Assembly (NCBI RefSeq): GCF_025465935.1 | Contig: NZ_JANLNV010000058.1 | Span: 124,001-188,000, forward strand | Direction: 5' to 3' | DNA: 64,000 nt | From: Pseudomonas sp. 7P_10.2_Bac1 | Lineage (GTDB): Bacteria > Pseudomonadota > Gammaproteobacteria > Pseudomonadales > Pseudomonadaceae | Shown here: piece by piece, positions 38,901 through 46,474 of the stretch | Position numbering within the stretch: the stretch's first letter is position 1 | Layout: every line of letters begins with the position of its first letter | The notes under the pieces: model-generated | The model's input: only the letters and a program-made list of their open reading frames with translations | The model's database searches: none | Told to the model about the DNA's origin: nothing | Program-made: the position numbers and the translations under genes

Positions 38901-40186
38901 TTGCTTTTCAAAATTTCAGCTTGGAGGAAGCCAGAAAGCTGTTGGATAAGTTTGATTTCCCGGAGGTCAATCAACAATCCTTCGAGTTGAACCTGGCTGA
39001 ATACCTGGTCAAGCACAAAGAGTTCCCCCTTTGGTCCAACCCGTACTTCCGGTCAGGTCCAGGGCCAGATCTGGATCAAGTGGTGCCGAGTTCGGTCGCC
39101 AGCAGGCTGAGCAATAAACGCAAGGCCCCTGCGGCGCCCGAAGAGCAGCCGGGCCCCAGCACCCGCCAGCCTGTTATCTCAACCACCATAGCTGTGGTTG
39201 AACCGCTGAATGAAGGGAGCTGGAAACATTGGGGCAAAACGTATGATGCAGCGCAATTAAGCACAGAGAGCATCACACCGCCTATCTTCAAGGTGACCGG
39301 ACCTCAGGGCACCTACCGCGTCATTGAGATAGACCAGTTGTATTACGAAATCTTGCCTCAAGGCCAACTGACTCAAGGCAACCGGGTCTTTATCAAGTAC
39401 CCGGACAAGCCGTGCGATAGCTATGAACAGCTTGGGTTACTGCTTCAGGAGAACAAATACCTGCAACCACGACTGGCCCAGTTCAGCAATCAGGGATGGC
39501 ACCTGCACAGCCCCTTTTTCCATATGCCTCTCAGCCATTTCGTAGGCTCCATCCTGCCGGCCTTGAAAACCAACTCCAAGAGAGCGCTGGCCAAGCGTTT
39601 GTACACCTACGCCGATACGTCCAGCCGCTCCCTGACACACACGCGCATGCTCAACATAAACAACACGCTGCATGGCTGGCGGGAAGGCAAAGCCAAACCG
39701 GCCAGCATTCTGCTAGGCGATCCGATTGCCTTGTTGGCGCAAGGGCCAAGGCTCAGCGATACCCTGTACAGGGTGGGGCAATATACGCGCAACAGCTTGT
39801 TTGACCGTCTGGATTTGAACCTGTCGGCGAGCGAGCGCCTGCTGCTCAAAGAGCCTGATGGCCTGAACAAGATGATGCGTCAACTGTTGCAACGACTCGG
39901 CTACGAAATCTATCCCGAAATAGCGGGAGGGATCGAGTTGGTCTTTCGCAGACGCGCCTCACAAACCATGAATTACATGCAGTTGCACCAACTACGTTCA
40001 TCAAATATTCCATTGGTTAAAAGCCTGTCGGAATCTGTCGATGAATTAATTAAGCGCAATCCGCTGTCGCCGCTGTCACTGGCTATGACCACGGCAAAAG
40101 CGGAGGGCAAGTTATTCATGCTCTTGGGAGGCGTGCAAAGCACGCCGTCAACTGATCTGCCGACCGGATTCATTTACCGGCCGTAA
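35924..40186 (+). CDS. DUF6543 'dermonecrotic toxin domain' protein
   Basis: 1420 residues with no signal peptide. The N-terminal half contains the segments typical of Pseudomonas DUF6543 proteins: VVLYTPSGGLVGFDSLQAL (~280), a long helical region, and SLVVYTPEAPDGKRFREFEN (~706), with FINEVSFKEYFVNRVG soon after. A hydrophobic/helical segment (~820-880) could insert in membranes. Residues ~1045-1085 form a Pro-rich low-complexity linker (KRKAPAAPEEQPGPSTRQP), and the rest is an unassigned C-terminal part. These proteins are annotated as large toxins or effectors, and mechanism is largely inferred. It stands alone, with no immunity, VgrG or Tc-toxin gene beside it. Confidence 0.8.
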   Translation: MSDIFHLSDSLSAELVALSSVTEQQQMQQWIGLDADIQSLLEDQPSFKSVLQNELNRAFPEAGGALDPERVMVELKKDSAPATLDAVQPLTVMDTVLDSLRTGIYFPFYPKKNLSVSMPASPAAIALDVARFQVFAEDMLVNLKTHVIQQNVEYWQEQGPLTGTQSRKAWLLDKLSKVLRAEARLLTNDSTLPAEHVLMVDQVLRYTTLTARGALPTHSRPAVYAMALKAKEQAQPIPFAGALVITEQDGSGSSDQFGAFTIPLKTSTVQISSSASAGRVVLYTPSGGLVGFDSLQALNSEIERRWQGIIEFESLLELLSTEDLERVQKWPRGPQSPLELVFTEIQESFLEHVFTAHDNQRQQDMIYTVLRCAKVPSAVFTEDLRHTLDYVRRFKQANAISARAYKHIAKKTRDWLQKASSEDREAWLNASEQYRALSLIANQDGEPAPYQFGDRTFVLRYAREQLKRHMQLEYGLEVDPDNILITVSAGERGAGPIIPITPWAPSSYTAVNSLSRTGPPVRLISTTRSMSELALENVSKFDIDYALTARVSTRTGTEPALAPLNADQVKQIIRAVNIGDNYEAFLQDSLIDSPKASARRETAIQQMIAQMRVDALEAKISSDYSPDRLDRGYRWVEAVLNEAEDPSKPARVEGHALSVFQLLISQATVRGVLVIGTPAVPNATGSPLELDILAPAVHYPISSLVVYTPEAPDGKRFREFENRGHMARRFINEVSFKEYFVNRVGQGDKERVRSLLNDGTRAPDVRLSLIPGNVIEQACLAEARHAIANADALITSTSEINHLTVWNSIETTVDTVTAVLPLKVTAPIALGRSLLSLWNFADALKRDSQREALGHMVGMVAHWVDAGVDIGVAIARGAKVTKPAVSALDTKLSYKQDLPELTLRTDGIYAGIYEKAAKGPGSSLYFIQQENHWYQVKFDSVKRVWRVLDMRNPQAWYHSPISRDSTGLWRIGALDLGLRGGVKSTLAPFRIRVAFQNFSLEEARKLLDKFDFPEVNQQSFELNLAEYLVKHKEFPLWSNPYFRSGPGPDLDQVVPSSVASRLSNKRKAPAAPEEQPGPSTRQPVISTTIAVVEPLNEGSWKHWGKTYDAAQLSTESITPPIFKVTGPQGTYRVIEIDQLYYEILPQGQLTQGNRVFIKYPDKPCDSYEQLGLLLQENKYLQPRLAQFSNQGWHLHSPFFHMPLSHFVGSILPALKTNSKRALAKRLYTYADTSSRSLTHTRMLNINNTLHGWREGKAKPASILLGDPIALLAQGPRLSDTLYRVGQYTRNSLFDRLDLNLSASERLLLKEPDGLNKMMRQLLQRLGYEIYPEIAGGIELVFRRRASQTMNYMQLHQLRSSNIPLVKSLSESVDELIKRNPLSPLSLAMTTAKAEGKLFMLLGGVQSTPSTDLPTGFIYRP

Positions 40187-40279
40187 TTTAACCCCTGCAT
40201 CGTCAATGTCCGCGCCGACCGAAGGGTGCGTCGCGGGCATTGCCTGCATTAACTGAGCCCCACCATGGCCGCCGTGAAC

Positions 40280-41086
40280 TCAGTGGCCGTAGAAGTCACT
40301 CATGAAGCGCCACATGGCTTGCGGATTGGAATACATAGGGAAGTGTCCGCAGGCAGGGATCTGCGCCAGCTCGACGCCTTCAGCCTGAATAAACGATAAA
40401 TATGACAAGGCGGCGTTCTGTTCGCCATACATGAACATTCGCGGGCAATTGAGCCCCAGGAACGTGTCCATCAGGCCAGCGTTATCGGACAGGTCCACAA
40501 TCGATTCAAAGATTGCTCGCACCGCCCCGGCCCGGACCTTGTGACGCAAACTGGCCGAATAGAGGGCACTGGCGTACGCTGGGGCATGCCGGGTGCGCTC
40601 GATAAATGCGTTGAAAAAAGCCTCGGGGTCCGTGTCCGGGAAATCAAAGATCTGCCGGCTGAGGAAGCAGTCTTCGGGGGCAATATTGCCCTCGATATTG
40701 ACAAAGCTCAGCACCCGATCAGGGCATTGATGGGCCAATAACAGCGCGGTCAGTCCGCCCATGGAATGCCCCACCGCATGGAAGCGCTCGATACCGAAAT
40801 GGTCCAGCACCTGGAGTGCGGTCTTCAGTAAAAAAGGGATACTGATGCCCGACAGGTCATCGCACAGGGTTTCACCACAACCGGGTGCATCGAAAGCCAG
40901 AAACGGATGACCATCGAACTGCGTCTGCAACGTGATGTCGGCATAGTCCTCTTTTGTTGAGCCAAAACCATGCAGAAACACAATCGGGGCTAAAGTGCCC
41001 TCACGGTGGAGGCTGGCGACTTTCAATGACACGCCTTCAACGCAAATAGGCAACAGGCTATGGGTAAAATTGGCAACGGCTGGCAC
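40280..41086 (-). CDS. Alpha/beta-fold hydrolase
   Basis: 268 residues from the GTG at 41086, chosen because GTAGAGG is well spaced; a TTG start 33 codons upstream is less likely. The oxyanion region is FLHGFGSTKEDYAD, the nucleophile elbow is VGHSMGGLTALLL (Ser near 115), and the catalytic His is in IPACGHFPMYSNP (~250). The acid is probably Asp near NCPRMFMYGEQ or an upstream loop. Substrate unknown. It lies downstream of a LysR gene and has the same 11-bp motif upstream as the LysR/rraA divergent promoter, which suggests a shared regulon. Confidence 0.82.
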   Translation of the reverse strand: MPAVANFTHSLLPICVEGVSLKVASLHREGTLAPIVFLHGFGSTKEDYADITLQTQFDGHPFLAFDAPGCGETLCDDLSGISIPFLLKTALQVLDHFGIERFHAVGHSMGGLTALLLAHQCPDRVLSFVNIEGNIAPEDCFLSRQIFDFPDTDPEAFFNAFIERTRHAPAYASALYSASLRHKVRAGAVRAIFESIVDLSDNAGLMDTFLGLNCPRMFMYGEQNAALSYLSFIQAEGVELAQIPACGHFPMYSNPQAMWRFMSDFYGH

Positions 41087-41170
41087 GTAAACCTCTACAG
41101 CAAAAAGAATGCGCCAATGTCTGGTCAATTTGCCTGCGTGTAAATTCCTTATTGAGTTAGGCGATGATAG

Positions 41171-41181
41171 GCCAAACCTAT
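41171..41181. promoter_or_regulatory. Candidate LysR site before the hydrolase gene
   Basis: GCCAAACCTAT is the reverse complement of ATAGGTTTGGC at 42104-42114 in the LysR/rraA divergent region. It lies 85 bp before the hydrolase start. Confidence 0.4.
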
Positions 41182-41200
41182 CCAACCCCCAGAATTGGCC

Positions 41201-42094
41201 TCAAGGTCTATCCCTAAACCAGGCAATGATTTCGTCGATCAGCGGGTTGGGACGTTCAGCGTTCCAGGCCACCGCAGTGGTCACCACATTGAGCCTCTGG
41301 CTCAGTGGGCGAAAAACCACATTGGCGGGGGCCATTTTTTTCATCGACGCCGGTACCAGCGCTATCCCCTGTCCATAACTGACAAAGGCAATCTGCGAGG
41401 CCACCGAGCGGACCTCATGCAACACCCGTGGCGAGAATCCGCTGGCCTTGCAGGTGGCGATCAGGTTGTCGAAATACACCGGGCTGACCTTGCGTGCAAA
41501 CATCACCAGCGGTTCATTGGCCAGGCTCGACAGGCTTATGCGCGAGCGCGAGGCCAGCGGGTGATCCGCGGCCATGGCCACCACCAACCGATCCTCGAGC
41601 AACGGCAAGGACTTGATCGAGAGCCCCAGATCACCGTCCAGCCGGGCAAAGGCCAGATCAATGTCCGAGGATTCCAGTGCCGGAATGGCCTCGACGCTGT
41701 CAATTTCCCGAACCGAAACCGTCAGGTGCGGGTAATCGGTTTTAAGGTGTTCGATCAACCCGGGCAGCACATCGAACATCGCCGTGGATATAGCACCGAT
41801 GGTCAACACCCCGGACTGCCCCGCCACGGCTTCTTCAACGGCCAGTTCGAGCCGCTCCAACTGTTCAGCGAATTTGCGCACGGCCGGGAGGATCGCCGCG
41901 CCCACCGGGGTCAATTTTGCGCCGCGCCGGGAACGCTCGAACAACTTGACCTTGAGCGCTTGCTCAAGCACTTGAATCTGCTCGCTCAAGGGCGGTTGCG
42001 ACATGCCCAGACGTTTGGCCGCGCGACCAAAATTTTGCTCTTCGGCCACCGCCAGGAACAACCAGAGGTGACGGATCAGACGGAAATTGATCAT
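41201..42094 (-). CDS. LysR-type regulator (CatR/BenM-like group)
   Basis: 297 residues. HTH: FGRAAKRLGMSQPPLSEQI (~20-38). The effector domain includes VVAMAADHPLASRSRI and YGQGIALVPASM, resembling LysR proteins of aromatic-acid catabolism. It is divergent from two rraA-like genes and the aminotransferase gene, with the hydrolase gene downstream on its own strand. The repeated motif ATAGGTTTGGC on both sides supports control of both units. Confidence 0.85.
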   Translation of the reverse strand: MINFRLIRHLWLFLAVAEEQNFGRAAKRLGMSQPPLSEQIQVLEQALKVKLFERSRRGAKLTPVGAAILPAVRKFAEQLERLELAVEEAVAGQSGVLTIGAISTAMFDVLPGLIEHLKTDYPHLTVSVREIDSVEAIPALESSDIDLAFARLDGDLGLSIKSLPLLEDRLVVAMAADHPLASRSRISLSSLANEPLVMFARKVSPVYFDNLIATCKASGFSPRVLHEVRSVASQIAFVSYGQGIALVPASMKKMAPANVVFRPLSQRLNVVTTAVAWNAERPNPLIDEIIAWFRDRP

Positions 42095-42102
42095 GAGATT
42101 TC

Positions 42103-42150
42103 CATAGGTTTGGCGTATAAAAGGCTTATTTGAATCGTAATATACCTATC
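42103..42150. promoter_or_regulatory. Candidate LysR operator in the divergent region
   Basis: CATAGGT (42103-42109) and ACCTATC (42144-42150) form an interrupted inverted repeat between the LysR start and the rraA start. The left half belongs to ATAGGTTTGGC, which also occurs upstream of the hydrolase gene. Confidence 0.4.
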
Positions 42151-42198
42151 AAACTGAGTCATCGACACTGGGCGCCTCCATCACACAGGGGCAAACCC

Positions 42199-42867
42199 AT
42201 GCAGCAGCTTTCATTGCTCGACCGTTTGGCCGCGCTGGATACCAATACGGTGTCTGACGCACTTGACTTCCTTGGTCTGAAGGGCGCAACCACCGGCTTG
42301 AGGCCCTTGTGGAACTGCCCGAAAATCGTCGGTCGCGCCAGTACTGTATTGCTCGGTCCCAAAACCGATAAACGACCAACTGTGCACCTGATTACGCCGG
42401 TGGTTGAGCAAGTCCAAAGTAACGACCGGATTCTGGTGATTGCCGGCGGCCTCGAAGGTATCTCATGCTGGGGCGACATCCTGGCCAACGCCGCGCTTAG
42501 CAAGGGCATTCGCGGCACCGTCATCGACGGTTGCAGCCGTGACATCGACGGCAGTTCATCCATCGGCTACCCAGTGTTTGGTCGTGGCGTGACCATGATC
42601 AGCGCGCGTAACCGGGTGGTCCAGATTGATTCGGCAGTGACCATCAATGTTGCGGGCGTTCAGGTTAGTGAGGACGATTACGTGATTGCCGATAACTGCG
42701 GCACGGTCTTTGTCTCTCAGGCCTCCATTGAGCAGGTTCTGGCGCTCGGTGAGCGCATTAATCACCGTCAAAACGCCATGGTCGAGGCCGTGCGCTCTGG
42801 CCGCTCAGTGGCCGAGGTGATGCATGACACGCAATTCGATGCCATCCAGACGGAGCACGCACAATGA
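42199..42867 (+). CDS. RraA-family aldolase-like protein (first copy)
   Basis: 222 residues from the ATG at 42199 (AGGGG 8 bases upstream). The RraA/HMG-aldolase signature is CWGDILANAALSKGIRG followed by VIDGCSRD, whose Arg and Asp form the divalent-metal/substrate site in 4-hydroxy-4-methyl-2-oxoglutarate (HMG) aldolases. Such enzymes split HMG or 4-carboxy-4-hydroxy-2-oxoadipate; other members are RNase E regulators. The catabolic setting favours an enzyme. It is the first gene of a three-gene operon and overlaps the next by 4 bp. Confidence 0.82.
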   Translation: MQQLSLLDRLAALDTNTVSDALDFLGLKGATTGLRPLWNCPKIVGRASTVLLGPKTDKRPTVHLITPVVEQVQSNDRILVIAGGLEGISCWGDILANAALSKGIRGTVIDGCSRDIDGSSSIGYPVFGRGVTMISARNRVVQIDSAVTINVAGVQVSEDDYVIADNCGTVFVSQASIEQVLALGERINHRQNAMVEAVRSGRSVAEVMHDTQFDAIQTEHAQ

Positions 42868-43520
42868 ATGATCAGCAATTGGTTGCCTTGTTCGAGGGCC
42901 TGGATACACCGGGTGTGTCTGATGCGCTGGATAAACTCGGCTTGCCAGGTCAATGCCTGAATATCGCCCCCTTGGCCGACTACAGCACGGTCGTGGTCGG
43001 GCCAGCATTCACAGTGCAGTACGTATCGGCCAGCACACCACCCGGTACGGTCGGCGATTTTATTGATGATGTTGCCCCGGGCGATGTCGTGGTCATTGAT
43101 AACGGTGGGCGTACCGACTGCACAGTATGGGGCGACATCATGACCCAGTACGCGGGCAGCCGTGAGATTGCCGCCACCGTCATCGACGGCGTGTGCCGGG
43201 ATGTCAGTAAAGCGTTGAATGACGGTTACCCCGTGTTCAGCAAAGGCCGCTTCATGCGCACCGGCAAAGACCGTGTGCAGGTGCAATCGGTGAATCAACC
43301 CGTGTCCATCGGCAGCGCTCGAGTGTGCGCCCGCGACATCGTCGTGGCTGATGCCAACGGCGTGGTGATCGTGCCACGTGATCGCGCAGCAGAAGTCGCC
43401 GCCTGTGCTCGTCAGATTGAGTCGGTAGAAGCCCAGATCCGTCAGCAGATCGCCCAAGGCAAATCCTTGAAAGACGCCCGTGAGGCGCTGGGCTACCATC
43501 ATTTGCAGAGTAAGCGCTGA
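42864..43520 (+). CDS. RraA-family aldolase-like protein (second copy)
   Basis: 218 residues, diverged paralogue of the preceding gene. It keeps VWGDIMTQYAGSREIA and VIDGVCRD (the metal-site Arg-Asp) and the VVADANGVVIVPRDRA segment typical of HMG/CHA aldolases. It overlaps its neighbours at both ends (ATGA and TGATG), which implies coupled translation. The two copies may form a heteromeric enzyme or act on related substrates. Confidence 0.82.
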   Translation: MNDQQLVALFEGLDTPGVSDALDKLGLPGQCLNIAPLADYSTVVVGPAFTVQYVSASTPPGTVGDFIDDVAPGDVVVIDNGGRTDCTVWGDIMTQYAGSREIAATVIDGVCRDVSKALNDGYPVFSKGRFMRTGKDRVQVQSVNQPVSIGSARVCARDIVVADANGVVIVPRDRAAEVAACARQIESVEAQIRQQIAQGKSLKDAREALGYHHLQSKR

Positions 43521-44743
43521 TGAACTTCAGTACAGACATCCAACGCCTGAACCAACGCCTGGCCAGCGCCCAGCCCTCTGCTACCTACCGCATCATGGAC
43601 CGCGTGGCAGAACGCCGGGCGCAAGGTGCCAAGATCATTTCCCTGTGCGCGGGCGAGCCGGACTTCGACACTCCCCAACACGTGCGCTCGGCAGCCATCC
43701 AAGCCATTGAGGCTGGCCATACTCGTTACACCCAAGTCGCGGGCGTGCGTTCATTGCGCGAAGCCGTCGCAACCAAGTTCCAGCGTGAGAACGACTTACC
43801 TGTGACCTGGACAGACACCTTGGTGTGCAGCGGTGGCAAGCAAGTGATTTACAACGCCCTTGCCGCCACCTTGAACGAAGGTGACGAAGTCATCGTTCCG
43901 GCGCCCTACTGGGTCAGTTACCCGGAGATGGTTCAGCTGTGCGGCGGCGAAGCCCGGATTGTGACGTGCGACGCCGATGCCGGGTTTAAATTGACACCGG
44001 CCTTGCTGAGCAACGCGATCACCCCTAAAACCCGTTGGCTGATTCTCAATTCGCCGTCCAACCCGACTGGCGCGGTGTACAGCCGCGAGGAAATGCAGGC
44101 GCTGGCACAGGTGCTGCTGGACAACCCGCATGTGCTGATCCTGGCGGACGACATCTATGAGCACCTGATTTTTGATGATCAGCCGTTCTTCACCCTGGCT
44201 CAGGTTGAACCCCGCCTGGCCTCCCGGACCCTGACCATGAACGGCGTGTCCAAGGCGTATGCCATGACCGGGTGGCGCATCGGCTTTGCCACCGGGCCTC
44301 GCTGGCTACTCGACGCCATGGAAAAACTGCAAGGCCAGCAGACGTCCGGGGCGTGTTCTGTGTCGCAACAGGCAGCGCTGGCGGCACTGGAAGGGCCGAA
44401 GGATTTCATTGCAGACAGCCGCGCAGCGTTCCAGCGCCGTCGGGACAATCTGGTCGAGCAATTGAACACCATTGAGGGCCTGAAGTGTGACGCACCGGCG
44501 GGTGCCTTTTATGTGTTCGCCAACTGCGCAGGCCTGTTAGGTCGAACCTCTGCTGGAGGCCGCGCGCTGCACACCGACGAAGACGTTGCTCACGCCTTGC
44601 TCGACGAAGCCAATGTGGCCGTGGTACCGGGCAGCGCCTTTGGCCTGGCGCCGTATATCCGGATTGCCTACGCCCTGGATGACGCCTCACTGTATGCGGC
44701 GGGTGAGGCGATTCGCAGGTTTTGCGAAGGCATCAGTAACTAG
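43520..44743 (+). CDS. Class I/II PLP aminotransferase (aspartate-aminotransferase-like)
   Basis: 407 residues, fold type I. N-terminal ISLCAGEPDFDTPQHV, central NSPSNPTGAVYS (~178), ILADDIYEHLIFDD (cofactor Asp ~212), Schiff-base Lys in MNGVSKAYAMTGWRIGF (~245) and the carboxylate-binding Arg near YIRIAYALDD (~380). It is the third gene of the RraA operon. In this setting it could deaminate a branched hydroxy-glutamate to the 2-oxo acid that the aldolases cleave, but that is inference. Confidence 0.85.
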   Translation: MNFSTDIQRLNQRLASAQPSATYRIMDRVAERRAQGAKIISLCAGEPDFDTPQHVRSAAIQAIEAGHTRYTQVAGVRSLREAVATKFQRENDLPVTWTDTLVCSGGKQVIYNALAATLNEGDEVIVPAPYWVSYPEMVQLCGGEARIVTCDADAGFKLTPALLSNAITPKTRWLILNSPSNPTGAVYSREEMQALAQVLLDNPHVLILADDIYEHLIFDDQPFFTLAQVEPRLASRTLTMNGVSKAYAMTGWRIGFATGPRWLLDAMEKLQGQQTSGACSVSQQAALAALEGPKDFIADSRAAFQRRRDNLVEQLNTIEGLKCDAPAGAFYVFANCAGLLGRTSAGGRALHTDEDVAHALLDEANVAVVPGSAFGLAPYIRIAYALDDASLYAAGEAIRRFCEGISN

Positions 44744-44815
44744 GTTTTGTACTAACGCCTTGAAACATCGGCTCCGCAAGGCCTGTAAAAATTTACCTGT
44801 AACCGATTATGCGGC

Positions 44816-44880
44816 GTTGAAAGCAGGCTCGGAATGCTCATTTACACCCCGTAAATTCTGCATTCCTGCCTGCTTTCAAC
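44816..44880. repeat. 65-bp near-perfect palindrome
   Basis: Arms GTTGAAAGCAGGC, GGAATGC and ATTTAC pair with GTAAAT, GCATTCC and GCCTGCTTTCAAC around an ACCCC loop, interrupted only by short bulges (26 paired bases). It lies 72 bp after the aminotransferase stop in a gene-poor stretch (44744-45230) with no other gene I can support. Confidence 0.7.
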
Positions 44881-45230
44881 TTGCCTGATCTTCGCTCGAA
44901 AACATCCGAAGCAGCCCCTGGAATCCGCCGCCATTAACGCCAGAAGGCCGCAATGGCGAAGCGGTATGAAAACGGGCCTTCGCGAGTGACTGATCGCCTG
45001 ATGCTCAACAGCGATCTTCGCATCCTTTATTGCATTGGCCTGTACCGGGCGGTATTGGTAACAATATTTTACGTGCATACCAAATATTGCCTAGTACCAA
45101 TAATTAATAATGATCACAGCGCAAGCGCGCAAAGTTATACCGAACATTGCGACAGCTGGAAATTTAATAGACCGCACACTAAGGTTGTTAAGTGCAAAGT
45201 GACTTGCACTTAACAATAAGGATATTAGTG

Positions 45231-46148
45231 ATGACCCGCGAAACTTTTGCTGAATCGGAAGAAAACAAGCAACCCCCTATCAACTCTCCCCGCTCCATTA
45301 ACATGAACGGTCAATGGTCTGCACCAACAACTGGCCCTTATAAATATGATTTGGGACCTTGCGCAGTTGTCAACAAGGGGCAGATACAAGTGCTGCAACA
45401 CTTCAAAAGAGTGGGGCCTGTGATCAACCATGATGTGGTGTTCTGCAATGGAACGTCTATTCAGGAAAAGCACACACGACTGTTAAGGAACGTGGTCATC
45501 GAACCGAAGACCCGTTTTTCAGCGATTGCTTACCAAAATATCTTGTACTGCTTTTACCTAAACAATCAGCGACAGATCAAAGGCGTTCAAGTGTATGGCA
45601 AAGACGATTATGAGCGGATGCCCGAACTGGGCGTTGTAGCAGCTGACCGCCCCGCCATCGCTGTTTATAAAGACTCGCTTTTCATGGTGTTTCAAGGCGC
45701 TGAGAATGGTCAAATCTGGTACAAGGTGTTTGACGTCAATGGTTGGCACGATCATATCCTCATTAAAGGTCCCCTTATGGCTTATGCGCCGAGTCTGGCC
45801 GTGTACAACGACAAGTTGTATTGCGTGTTTCATGGTTACAATGACAATTCGATCTGGTACATGACCTATGAAGCCGGTGGATGGTCACAACATAGACGAA
45901 CGTCGATGACGGCAGACGGTTCGCCTTCACTGTGTATTCATAACGATAGATTGTATTGCGCCTATGTGGGACAAGGGACTGGCGAACTGAGTGTCTCATT
46001 CTTGTTTGCTGATGAATGGGTGGGGCATGAGCGCTTGCAGGGACATCGAACGACCCAAGGACCGGATTTAGCCAGCTTTAATGGCGCACTGCATTGTTTC
46101 TATCTGAAAGATGAGTTATTGAACTGCACCTCCAACAAGCATCTTTAA
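45231..46148 (+). CDS. Beta-propeller-like repeat protein (lectin-like)
   Basis: 305 residues from the ATG at 45231 (AAGGA upstream); no signal peptide. At least four ~45-55-residue repeats share P-[SA]-hydrophobic-A-hydrophobic-[YH]-[KN]-[DG]-x-L-[FY]-x-[VA]-[FY]-x-G. Starts are near PAIAVYKDSLFMVFQG (~140), PSLAVYNDKLYCVFHG (~188), PSLCIHNDRLYCAYVG (~237) and PDLASFNGALHCFY (~286). This is the blade pattern of PLL/sialidase-like propellers, so carbohydrate binding is plausible. Upstream DNA is AT-rich, suggesting acquisition. No catalytic motif seen. Confidence 0.65.
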   Translation: MTRETFAESEENKQPPINSPRSINMNGQWSAPTTGPYKYDLGPCAVVNKGQIQVLQHFKRVGPVINHDVVFCNGTSIQEKHTRLLRNVVIEPKTRFSAIAYQNILYCFYLNNQRQIKGVQVYGKDDYERMPELGVVAADRPAIAVYKDSLFMVFQGAENGQIWYKVFDVNGWHDHILIKGPLMAYAPSLAVYNDKLYCVFHGYNDNSIWYMTYEAGGWSQHRRTSMTADGSPSLCIHNDRLYCAYVGQGTGELSVSFLFADEWVGHERLQGHRTTQGPDLASFNGALHCFYLKDELLNCTSNKHL

Positions 46149-46474
46149 TTTCCAGAGCAAAGGCGTCTGTAAATTAACTTTTGACCTGGACTTGTTCTTG
46201 AGTTATTCACCTGCAGCAAAGTATCTGTTTGTTCAGACATCGAATTCGGTAGTACGTGCGGTGCTAGCACGGTTGCCCCCTTGTCCGCTGCGAATAAGAT
46301 TTGAACCTGTCCGGACACCTCAGGTTTGGACGCAGTCATAGCGCCCGGTTGAAGTGTCCAGAATCATCAGACCAGTTCGGCGTGCTCGCGATTAAACCAA
46401 CACGCTGTCACCGGCAGATCGTATTGGTCCGCATCGCCAGCAAGCCGACTCCCACAATTGCTTTGAGGATGGCG
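46149..46474. other. Intergenic stretch without a recognised gene
   Basis: No ORF here resembles a protein family. Around 46310-46390 there are strings such as GTGTCCAGAATCATCAGACC that recall insertion-sequence ends, but no transposase or matched inverted end is visible. Confidence 0.4.

Noticed and set aside
41195..42133. 312-codon plus-strand ORF over the LysR gene
   Set aside because: The opposite strand encodes a full-length LysR protein; the plus-strand product has no recognisable domain.
44953..45213. 86-codon ORF in the gap before the propeller gene
   Set aside because: Weak start context, no family resemblance, and composition typical of intergenic DNA.
46300..46400. Possible insertion-sequence end (GTGTCC... 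strings)
   Set aside because: No transposase reading frame, no matching inverted end and no target duplication could be seen.
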